56,133 nucleotides of DNA from Clostridia bacterium (GTDB lineage: Bacteria > Bacillota > Clostridia > Oscillospirales > Acutalibacteraceae): positions 1 to 56,133 of the forward strand of contig JAFWZS010000073.1 in NCBI GenBank assembly GCA_017522205.1, in the 5' to 3' direction. The notes beneath the pieces were generated by a model. That model made no database searches, was not told the DNA's origin, and saw nothing but the letters and a program-made list of their open reading frames with translations. Positions within the stretch are counted from its first letter, which is position 1; each line of letters opens with the position of its first letter. Positions 32,965 through 40,528 of this stretch are shown one piece after another. The position numbers and the translations under genes are program-made.

Positions 32965-34920
32965 TTATTGAAGTTCAAAGGCTCCGGTATAAAGCTGATA
33001 GTACTTGCCTTTCTTTTCGATAAGGTCTTCATGACTGCCTCGCTCGATAATTTCGCCCTTTTCAAGTACCATTATAACATCAGAATTGCGAATTGTCGAG
33101 AGTCTGTGCGCAATTACAAAAACTGTTCTGCCTTTCATAAGGGCATCCATACCTTTTTGAACCAGAGCTTCTGTTCTTGTGTCGATTGAAGAGGTCGCTT
33201 CGTCGAGAATCATAACCGGCGGGTCTGCAACGGCGGCACGTGCAATTGAAATAAGCTGACGCTGTCCTTGTGAAAGGTTTGCGCCGTTACCTGTCAGCAT
33301 GGTGTCGTAGCCGTCGGGAAGCCTTTCAATAAAGGAGTGAGCGTTTGCGAGCTTTGCCGCTTCAATAATCTGCTCGTCTGTGGCGTCAAGATTACCGTAT
33401 CGGATATTTTCCTTTACCGTACCCGTGAAAAGGTTGGTGTCCTGAAGAACAATACCGAGAGATTTTCTCAGGTCACTCTTTTTTATCTTGTTGATGTTGA
33501 TTCCGTCATATCTGATTTTGCCGTCGGCTATATCATAGAAGCGGTTAATAAGGTTGGTGATTGTGGTCTTGCCTGCACCCGTTGCACCGACAAAAGCAAC
33601 CTTCTGTCCCGGTTCAGCATAGAGAGTGATGTTTTTCAGCACGGTTTTTTCTTCAGTATAACCGAAGTCAACGTCAAACATACGCACTTCACCGAGAAGC
33701 CTTGTATAGGTTGTAGTGCCGTTCTCGTGGGGATGCTTCCACGCCCACATACCTGTATGCTCTTTTGTTTCGGTGATTTCGCCGCCGACTTCTTTTGCGT
33801 TGACGAGAGTTACATAGCCGTTATCCTGCTCGCTTTCTGCATCAATAAGCTCAAAAATCCTCTTTGCGCCTGCCATAGCCATAACAACTGAGTTGAGCTG
33901 CTGTGAAATCTGATTGATGGGCATTGTGAAAGATTTTGAAAGCTGAAGGAAAGCAGCAACATCACCTGTGGAAATTGCGAGTAATCCCGTTAAAGGTATA
34001 GTGTTTGTGAGAACGGCAAGAACGCAGCCGATAATTGCAATAATTACATACTGAAGGTGTCCCAGGTTGTTGTTGATGGGACCGAGCATATTGGCAAATT
34101 TGTTAGCTGAATATGCGTTGTTGAAAAGCTCATCGTTCTTCTTGTCGAATTCTTCCTTGGCTTTTTCTTCGTGACAGAAAACCTTTACAACCTTTTGTCC
34201 CGTCATCATTTCTTCAATATAGCCGTTTACATCACCTAAAGAGGATTGTTGCTTGAAAAAGTATTTTCCGCTTTGTCCTGCAACCTTGCCGGTAACAGTA
34301 AGCATAAGCACAACAGAAATGATTACAACCGCAGTCAGAGGAAGGCTGAGACTTACCATAGCAACAAAGGTTGAGATAATTGTCACGGCTGAGGTAAGTG
34401 CCTGAGGGATAGACTGTGAAATCATCTGACGGAGCGTGTCAGCATCGTTGGTATATCGGCTCATCATGTCGCCGAAGCTGTTGGTGTCGAAATACTTGAT
34501 GGGGAGAGTCTGCATGTGGGTGAACATTTCATCTCGCACATTTTTGAGAGCACCCTGAGCTACAACTATCATAATGCGGTTCTGAGTAAAGGTAGCAACA
34601 ATACCGCAAAGAAAAATCAGTGCCATTCTTACGAGCATTTTTATAAGCTCACTGTAATCTGTGCTGCCCGAAAGGAGCATAGGCTCAATGTATTCGTCAA
34701 TAAGTGAACCTAGGAAAAGAGATGATGCAACATTTGCGAGACTTGCAACCACAATGCACAGAACAACGCCAAGCATCATCAGACGGTGTTTAACACTCAG
34801 ATAGCTGAAAACACGCTTTATAACCTTGGGGTCAATTTTTTCACCCTTCATTCTTATGGGTGTTCCGCCGTGTCTGTTCGGGGGCGGCATTTTCATGGGA
34901 GGCTTCTGCTGATTACTCAT
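32965..34920 (-). CDS. ABC exporter half-transporter (second pair)
   Basis: A 651-residue half-transporter, six membrane helices then an ATPase domain with Walker A GATGAGKTT, signature LSQGQRQ and Walker B MILDEATSSID, all suited to catalysis. Like the subunit at 22858 it has an insertion between the domains (with MWAWKHPHENG), so the two are paralogues. The N-terminus is rich in Pro, Met and Lys. The ATG at 34920 follows GGGAGG by 7 bases; a longer frame upstream is only overlap with the previous gene. It overlaps the partner gene by 8 bases. Confidence 0.9.
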   Translation of the reverse strand: MSNQQKPPMKMPPPNRHGGTPIRMKGEKIDPKVIKRVFSYLSVKHRLMMLGVVLCIVVASLANVASSLFLGSLIDEYIEPMLLSGSTDYSELIKMLVRMALIFLCGIVATFTQNRIMIVVAQGALKNVRDEMFTHMQTLPIKYFDTNSFGDMMSRYTNDADTLRQMISQSIPQALTSAVTIISTFVAMVSLSLPLTAVVIISVVLMLTVTGKVAGQSGKYFFKQQSSLGDVNGYIEEMMTGQKVVKVFCHEEKAKEEFDKKNDELFNNAYSANKFANMLGPINNNLGHLQYVIIAIIGCVLAVLTNTIPLTGLLAISTGDVAAFLQLSKSFTMPINQISQQLNSVVMAMAGAKRIFELIDAESEQDNGYVTLVNAKEVGGEITETKEHTGMWAWKHPHENGTTTYTRLLGEVRMFDVDFGYTEEKTVLKNITLYAEPGQKVAFVGATGAGKTTITNLINRFYDIADGKIRYDGININKIKKSDLRKSLGIVLQDTNLFTGTVKENIRYGNLDATDEQIIEAAKLANAHSFIERLPDGYDTMLTGNGANLSQGQRQLISIARAAVADPPVMILDEATSSIDTRTEALVQKGMDALMKGRTVFVIAHRLSTIRNSDVIMVLEKGEIIERGSHEDLIEKKGKYYQLYTGAFELQ

Positions 34921-36655
34921 TTTCTTTTCCTCCCTTCGTCTGTGATTCGTATACATCACGGTAGATTTCGCTCTTTATGAGAAGCTCTTCGTGTGTGCCG
35001 AAGGCTTCAACCAGTCCGTCATCAAGAACAATGATTTTGTCGGCACTTTCAATTGAAGAAATACGCTGAGCAATAATAATTTTTGTGGTTTCGGGAATAT
35101 ATTCCTTCATAGCCTTTCTTATCATGGCATCGGTCTTTGTGTCAACGGCTGAGGTCGAATCATCCATAATGAGAACTTTCGGCTTTTGGAGAAGTGAACG
35201 GGCAATACAGATTCTCTGCTTCTGACCGCCAGAAACATTTGTACCGCCTTGCTCAATAAAGGTGTCGTACCCTTCGGGCATTTCCTTTATGAAATCGTCG
35301 GCGCAGGAAAGTCTGCAGGCCTCAATCATTTCCTCGTCGGTTGCGTTTTCGTTGCCCCAACGGAGATTATCCTTGATTGTGCCGGAGAAAAGAACGTTTT
35401 TCTGAAGTACCATAGCAACGCTGTTTCGAAGAGTATCAAGGTCATATTTTCTTACGTCAACTTCGCCCACCTTAACTATACCCTCGGTTACGTCGTAAAG
35501 TCGGGGGATAAGCTGAACGAATGAGGTTTTTGATGAGCCCGTTGCACCGATGATACCTACGGTTTCACCCGAGTTTATTTTAATGTTTACATCTCTGAGA
35601 CAAAGGTGCTCTTTGCTGCCTGAATAGCTGAAGCCCACATCTGAAAATTCAATTGAACCGTCCTTCGCCTCTTTTATAGCATTTTCCGGGCTTGTGAGAT
35701 TGCTCTCTTCGTTTAAAACTTCGGTAATACGCTCTGCACTTGCCTTTGACATGGTGAGCATTACGTAAAGCATTGAAAAAGTCATAAGATTCATAAGAAT
35801 CTGCATAGTATAGGTGATAACCGAGAAAAGGTCACCTGTTGAAAGAGCTGAAGCATTTGTGGAGATAATCATTCTTGCACCGAGCCACGCAATCATAATC
35901 ATGCAGGTGTAGGATGAAAATTGCATAATCGGAGCATTGAAAGCGAGATAGCCCTCAGCAAGCTTTGAATCGTTGTAGATTTCACCTGAAACATCCTTGA
36001 ATTTCTTTTCTTCCGTATCTTCACGTACAAAGCTTTTTACAACCCTGATTCCACGGAGGTTTTCACTTACAACTGTGTTAAGACGGTCATATTTTTTGAA
36101 CATTCTCTTGAATACAGGGTGAGCCTTTTTGGTTATAATGAAAAGTCCTGTGCCGAGAAAGGGAATTACACAAATGAAAACAGAGGCAAGACGGGCGTTG
36201 ATTCGAAACGCCATTACGAGTGACATAATAGTCATAATGGGTGAACGTACCGCAATTCTTATAAGCATCTGATAAGCGTTCTGAAGATGGGTTACGTCGG
36301 TGGTAAGTCTTGTTACAAGGCTTGAAGAGGAGAACTTGTCAATGTTTGAAAAAGAAAAGCTCTGTACATTGTGGTACATATCGTGACGGAGATTTCTTGC
36401 AAAGCCTGCTGAAGCCTTTGACGCATAATTTCCTGCAAGAACACCGAACCACAGACTGAGCATACAAAGAACAATAAGCAATGCACCCACTTTTACAACG
36501 TAAGCTGTGTCAGCCTTGTCGATACCGTTATCAATAAGCTTACCCATAAGAAAGGGGATGAGAACTTCCATAAGCACCTCGAGAGAAACAAAAAGAGGTG
36601 AGAGGAATGAAGGCAGCTTAAACTCTCTTATTGACTGTGACAGCCGTTTTATCAT
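34913..36655 (-). CDS. ABC exporter half-transporter, degenerate-site partner (second pair)
   Basis: A 580-residue half-transporter, paralogous to the one at 24924. Walker A reads GATGSSKTS and Walker B ends IMDDSTSAVD, so the catalytic Glu is missing and the Gly before the Lys is changed, while the signature NVSGGQKQR is good. It forms the weak ATP site of a heterodimer with the 651-residue partner. Its ATG overlaps the MarR gene's stop (ATGA), with AAGGAT upstream. MarR control points to export of drugs or toxic metabolites. Confidence 0.9.
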   Translation of the reverse strand: MIKRLSQSIREFKLPSFLSPLFVSLEVLMEVLIPFLMGKLIDNGIDKADTAYVVKVGALLIVLCMLSLWFGVLAGNYASKASAGFARNLRHDMYHNVQSFSFSNIDKFSSSSLVTRLTTDVTHLQNAYQMLIRIAVRSPIMTIMSLVMAFRINARLASVFICVIPFLGTGLFIITKKAHPVFKRMFKKYDRLNTVVSENLRGIRVVKSFVREDTEEKKFKDVSGEIYNDSKLAEGYLAFNAPIMQFSSYTCMIMIAWLGARMIISTNASALSTGDLFSVITYTMQILMNLMTFSMLYVMLTMSKASAERITEVLNEESNLTSPENAIKEAKDGSIEFSDVGFSYSGSKEHLCLRDVNIKINSGETVGIIGATGSSKTSFVQLIPRLYDVTEGIVKVGEVDVRKYDLDTLRNSVAMVLQKNVLFSGTIKDNLRWGNENATDEEMIEACRLSCADDFIKEMPEGYDTFIEQGGTNVSGGQKQRICIARSLLQKPKVLIMDDSTSAVDTKTDAMIRKAMKEYIPETTKIIIAQRISSIESADKIIVLDDGLVEAFGTHEELLIKSEIYRDVYESQTKGGKENE

Positions 36656-37095
36656 TTCGTATCAATCCTTTCTATATTGCTGTTTATTTTGTCAAGAACA
36701 CTGTAAAAGGTTTGAAGATCGTCTTCGGAAATGCCTTTTATGTATTCGCCCTCAAGGGAATCGAAAAAAGCGATAACCTCTTTCTGAATTCTGAGAGCTT
36801 TTTCCGTAAGAACGATTTTTTTCAGTCTCGCATCGTAAGGTACGCTCTCTCTGACAATCATTCCGTTTTCTTCCATAAGTGAGAGTATACGGCTTGCCGT
36901 TGAGCGCCTTATGTCAAACTCCTTTTCAAAATCTCTTTGAAAAATATCCTTATCTCTGTTGCGGTGAAAATATCCGAGAGCCCAACCGTGGGTACCCGTT
37001 ACTTTATCTATATATTCCTTTGTGGAGCTGTTATCCATAACACGGCGTATAAGTCGTGATGTTCTGCCAATTTCAAAACCAAGCTTTCTTTCCAT
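36652..37095 (-). CDS. MarR-family regulator of the ABC exporter operon
   Basis: A 147-residue winged-helix protein. The core DNA-binding part reads STASRILSLMEENGMIVRESV followed by the wing with DARLKKIVLTEKA, as in MarR proteins. It is the first gene of the operon, overlapping the next by 4 bases. The start at 37095 follows AAAGGAG by 9 bases; a longer frame upstream crosses the operators and promoter. Two tandem palindromes lie directly at its transcript start, so it most likely represses its own operon and is released by an exporter substrate. Confidence 0.9.
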   Translation of the reverse strand: MERKLGFEIGRTSRLIRRVMDNSSTKEYIDKVTGTHGWALGYFHRNRDKDIFQRDFEKEFDIRRSTASRILSLMEENGMIVRESVPYDARLKKIVLTEKALRIQKEVIAFFDSLEGEYIKGISEDDLQTFYSVLDKINSNIERIDTK

Positions 37096-37116
37096 AGAGC
37101 TACTCCTTTCTGATGT

Positions 37117-37146
37117 TGTTAGCAAACTAACAGTTAGCTGACTAAC
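37117..37146 (-). promoter_or_regulatory. tandem MarR operators
   Basis: Two adjacent palindromes: TGTTAG-CAAA-CTAACA (37117-37132) and GTTAG-CTGA-CTAAC (37133-37146), immediately downstream of the -10 box, where a repressor would block transcription. Confidence 0.75.
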
Positions 37147-37150
37147 ATAT

Positions 37151-37178
37151 ATTATAATTCTAAGAGGTAAAATGTCAA
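37151..37178 (-). promoter_or_regulatory. promoter of the MarR/ABC exporter operon
   Basis: TTGACA (37173-37178), 16 bases, TATAAT (37151-37156) on the minus strand. Confidence 0.8.
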
Positions 37179-37210
37179 TAGTGTAAAAAGAATAAAACAA
37201 TGTTTTTTAT

Positions 37211-37223
37211 TTAACGGTGTTAA
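37211..37223. promoter_or_regulatory. palindrome TTAACGGTGTTAA, candidate operator
   Basis: Nearly the same as the palindrome at 37400-37412 and different from the operators at 37117-37146; likely a second site for the MarR protein encoded at 37435. Confidence 0.5.
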
Positions 37224-37275
37224 GCTTTTTAAGGTTCATTTATGGAAAAGGAATATAATGGTACAGGCTGACAAA

Positions 37276-37398
37276 TATAAAAGGTATAATATATTAAAAT
37301 TTCACAAGAGTTTTGTTAAATCAAACAATAAATTCTCCATTTACTTGTGAAAAATATATAAATGCATCTTGCATATATTTAAAAGGTATGATATATTA
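37276..37398 (+). repeat. direct repeat of a promoter-like segment
   Basis: The 21-base segment at 37276-37296 recurs at 37378-37398 with two mismatches; both copies hold AAAAGGTAT and an AT-rich -10-like core. Only the second has a fitting -35 box. Confidence 0.55.
37369..37397 (+). promoter_or_regulatory. promoter of the MarR/exoprotein/MacB operon
   Basis: TTGCAT (37369-37374), 17 bases, TATATT (37392-37397). A palindrome, TTAACAGTGTTAA (37400-37412), lies at the expected transcript start and should be the operator. Confidence 0.6.
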
Positions 37399-37399
37399 C

Positions 37400-37412
37400 T
37401 TAACAGTGTTAA
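37400..37412. promoter_or_regulatory. palindrome TTAACAGTGTTAA, candidate MarR operator
   Basis: A 5-3-5 palindrome 3 bases after the -10 box of the promoter at 37369-37397. Confidence 0.6.
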
Positions 37413-37434
37413 ATAAAGAAAAGGAGGCGTATCT

Positions 37435-37881
37435 GTGGACAGAAACATTCTTGCTGAAAATATGATGAATGCTTTTGACAGTATTAACCGTCAGGAGCTG
37501 TTTGAAAGAATGAAAACTACCTTTAAGGGTGAAAACCTGATGCTGGCCATACTTATGAAAATGGGTGGCAAGGCAACACCGGGTGAGCTTATGCAATATA
37601 CCGAATGCACGGCAGCAAGACTTACAGCAATTGCAAAAAGTCTTGAAACAAAAGGACTTGTAAGCCGTATACAGAATGCCGAGGACAAAAGAAGTACAAT
37701 AATAGAAATGACTGCCGAAGGTATAACAAGGTTTATGAACCTTCAGAAAGAGGCGGCAGAAAGTGTTTTCAATCTTATAGAAAAACTTGGTGAAAGAGAT
37801 GCTGAAGAATTTGTAAGGCTGGTTGGACGTCTTGCAGAAATAAGCAGTGATTCTTCAGGCTTAAGTGAGGTGACAGTGTAA
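37435..37881 (+). CDS. MarR-family regulator of the exoprotein/MacB operon
   Basis: A 148-residue MarR-type protein. The winged helix contains GGKATPGELMQYTECTAARLTAIAKSLETKGLV followed by the wing EDKRSTIIEMTAEG, the usual MarR pattern. The start is a GTG at 37435, 7 bases after AAAGGAGG. It is the first gene of an operon with the exoprotein (1 base between stop and next ATG) and the ABC protein. Palindromes different from those of the neighbouring MarR operon lie at its promoter, which suggests that it controls its own operon and not the divergent one. Confidence 0.88.
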   Translation: MDRNILAENMMNAFDSINRQELFERMKTTFKGENLMLAILMKMGGKATPGELMQYTECTAARLTAIAKSLETKGLVSRIQNAEDKRSTIIEMTAEGITRFMNLQKEAAESVFNLIEKLGERDAEEFVRLVGRLAEISSDSSGLSEVTV

Positions 37882-37882
37882 G

Positions 37883-40528
37883 ATGATAAAATCAGTAAAA
37901 AAAATAACGGGTGTTTTCCTTTCTGTGCTTCTGGTATTTCTTACGGTTGTACCGTGTGCCTTTGCGGTTACATATCCTGAGAATGTTACGAAGGAAAAGG
38001 CAGAAACTGCAATTTATAAAACCGATGCGGTTATTAACGAGGCGGCAGCAGCTCTCGGCAATACAACCTTAAATAAGCTCATTGCAAAGGAGATTTACAC
38101 CTCAGAAACTCTTTCAATGCTTCTTTTGGGCGTATACGGAATGCTTTCTGAGAACGAAGCAGACCTTTCACAAATGAACATCAACATTTCTGTTGCCGAT
38201 GTAAGCAAAGGGCTTTTTGCTTATCCCGAGGTAGTATCAGAGCTTTCAAGGTATAAATCATGGAGCGAAATTGAAAGCCTCAAAGCAAAATGGGGTGTTA
38301 AAAATAAAGAAGGCTTCATAAAAGCTGTCTCTGCAATTTTCACTCCCTTTAACGAAATACTTTATGCACTTCTCTGTTCAGGCAGCTTTTCGCTGAACTC
38401 CATTGTTGGTGTAAAGGGCGGCAACGGCTATGAAACTGCAATTGTTCCCACATTAAAAAGCTTTGGTGTTAGAACAGTAACCGACAGCGCCCGTTTCTAT
38501 GCCGATGCAAAAAACGACAGGAGTATGATGGTTCACCACCTCGTTTCCGATTTGCTCACTTTTGCAGAGGATGTGCTTTCTGCACCAGCTGACAGACTTA
38601 CTGATATTCTTCCGGGTATTGCATACTTCTTCAATAACGGTGGCTTTGACAAAGCAGTTTCAAAGCTCTTAGAGCCGCTTACTCTTCAGATAGCAAAAAT
38701 CACAACCTTTATTAAAATTGAACCTCTCTTAAAGCTCATTGCTGACCCTGCAGAAATGACGGCACAGTTTGATATAAACACTCTTATGAGCTCGGGTGAG
38801 TTTAAAATTGCTGAAATTGACCTTCAGGAGCTTTCTTCCTGCGGTACAGTTTCGGGTGATACGGTAATTTCAGATAAGGGTGCAACCTTTATTGTGATGA
38901 TGCGTTTTATTGTTGATACACTGAAGCTCAATAAAGACAAAATGAGTGAGCTTATGCCTGAAATGACGGAGGGTGAAATGCCCGTCGATATAAACGGTAT
39001 GCTTTCAGAGCTTATGACAAGGGAAACTGATGAGCTTATAGAAATGTATGTTTCACTTCTTACTTCAGAGGGCGGAAAGAAGAATAATTACGAGTGGAAG
39101 GCAGGCACTTTCACCCCTACAGAAATCACTTATACCCAGAACCTTGGTGAAGAGAAATTCAAAAGAGTTCTTGACGGTATAGACGACCTTATTGATGAAT
39201 TCGTTGCAGAATCAGGCGAGTTCAAAACCCTTGAGGAGATGCTCAGCAAGGAGATTTATTCTTCAAAAACAGTGACAATGCTTGTAAGCGGTATTTACTC
39301 AGCTCTTGAAAGTGAGGAGATGAAAGCACTGAGCAGCATTCTCGGCCTTAAGGTAACTCCCTCACTTGTTGCGAATACCCTTATAGGCGGTAACTATTAC
39401 AGTGCGAGAAACAGCCTTTACAACTCAGGCTCATGGAAATCTGTCAGCTCAAAGTATATTTACTGGGGCTTTAAAGACGGTGATTCAAAAGGCTTTGCAA
39501 AAGCGGTGACACTTTGCTTAAGTCCTCTTGAGCCGCTTATAAGAATGCTTCTTGCTGAAAGCAAAATCAGCCTTCTCGGAATTGACTTTTACGGCAGTGA
39601 CGGCTATAACAGCGCAGTTATTCCTCTTTTTGAGGCTATGGGCTGCAGCAGCAAAACAATCCTCACTTATGAGCAGTATAAAAAACAGGCTGACAAAGGA
39701 AATTCCATTGAGCCTCTCGTTAAAACAGTTTGTTCATTCATTGACAGATTAATGGAAAAGCCTGTTTATACAATCACAGAAATCGCACCTAACCTCATTT
39801 ACTTCTTCAAAAACAACGGTCTCACAATTGTAATAGAAAATCTTCTTTATCCCATAACCTCACTCCTTAAGGAGCTTGGAATGGAGAAGGCTCTTTCAAT
39901 GCCGGGTATGGAAGAAATTGACACGGATAAGCTCATTTCAGAGCTTACCTCGGGACTTGACCTGGGAATGAATCTTCCCGAAATGGATATAGAGCTTCTC
40001 GGCACAATCGGTACACTTGAAACAATGGAAAGCAAGCGTACCTTTAACGGAAAGCCTGCTGCTGTTTCTTATGTCAAGGCAAATCAGACGGGTGTGCTTA
40101 TTACAATACTCCGATACTTCGTTGAGGTTATGAAAGCACCGGGCAATGAAAGTCTTGTTACCGGCTTTATGGCTGGCGGCGCTGAGGGTGGCAACGATAT
40201 GTTTGCAACCTATTCAGCAGGTATCGGCGACGAAATGGCGAAAATGACCACTGACGAAACCGTGGAATGGCTCTATAAGCTTTTCTTCAGAGAAAGAGCC
40301 GTTAAAGAAATCAAACCGCAAGACGATTATCTTCCCACAATTATTTATGAAGCTGAAAAGGAACATACCGTTTTAAAGGGCTTTATATTTGTCGTTGTGC
40401 TTCTTTGTGTAGGAGAGCTAATCTTTCTTAAAAACAGAGCGAAAATTGAGCGCTTTATTGAAGATCAGAAGTTCAGGAAAAAGAAAAAAGAAGAATTTGA
40501 GCACAAGACAGAACAGGAGGCGAAATAA
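37883..40528 (+). CDS. membrane-anchored exoprotein of two related halves, unknown function
   Basis: An 881-residue protein with a signal peptide (MIKSVKKITGVFLSVLLVF, cleavage after CAFA), a helical outside part of about 790 residues and one C-terminal membrane helix (about 833-850) with a basic tail, hence a type I membrane protein. The outside part is an internal duplication with an offset of about 390 residues: LIAKEIYTSETLSMLLLGVY matches MLSKEIYSSKTVTMLVSGIY, and ILPGIAYFFNNGG matches IAPNLIYFFKNNG. I recognise no family. It is encoded between a MarR regulator and a MacB-type ABC protein, with the ATG of the latter directly after its stop; it is a candidate outside partner of that ABC protein. 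Confidence 0.75.
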   Translation: MIKSVKKITGVFLSVLLVFLTVVPCAFAVTYPENVTKEKAETAIYKTDAVINEAAAALGNTTLNKLIAKEIYTSETLSMLLLGVYGMLSENEADLSQMNINISVADVSKGLFAYPEVVSELSRYKSWSEIESLKAKWGVKNKEGFIKAVSAIFTPFNEILYALLCSGSFSLNSIVGVKGGNGYETAIVPTLKSFGVRTVTDSARFYADAKNDRSMMVHHLVSDLLTFAEDVLSAPADRLTDILPGIAYFFNNGGFDKAVSKLLEPLTLQIAKITTFIKIEPLLKLIADPAEMTAQFDINTLMSSGEFKIAEIDLQELSSCGTVSGDTVISDKGATFIVMMRFIVDTLKLNKDKMSELMPEMTEGEMPVDINGMLSELMTRETDELIEMYVSLLTSEGGKKNNYEWKAGTFTPTEITYTQNLGEEKFKRVLDGIDDLIDEFVAESGEFKTLEEMLSKEIYSSKTVTMLVSGIYSALESEEMKALSSILGLKVTPSLVANTLIGGNYYSARNSLYNSGSWKSVSSKYIYWGFKDGDSKGFAKAVTLCLSPLEPLIRMLLAESKISLLGIDFYGSDGYNSAVIPLFEAMGCSSKTILTYEQYKKQADKGNSIEPLVKTVCSFIDRLMEKPVYTITEIAPNLIYFFKNNGLTIVIENLLYPITSLLKELGMEKALSMPGMEEIDTDKLISELTSGLDLGMNLPEMDIELLGTIGTLETMESKRTFNGKPAAVSYVKANQTGVLITILRYFVEVMKAPGNESLVTGFMAGGAEGGNDMFATYSAGIGDEMAKMTTDETVEWLYKLFFRERAVKEIKPQDDYLPTIIYEAEKEHTVLKGFIFVVVLLCVGELIFLKNRAKIERFIEDQKFRKKKKEEFEHKTEQEAK

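Noticed and set aside
36655..37200. Longer MarR start at 37200
   Set aside because: The extra N-terminus would be encoded by the promoter and operators; the ATG at 37095 has an AAAGGAG site.
37204..37300. Further TATAAT boxes at 37254 and 37285 as promoters
   Set aside because: No acceptable -35 box at 16-18 bases for either; kept only as part of the direct repeat.
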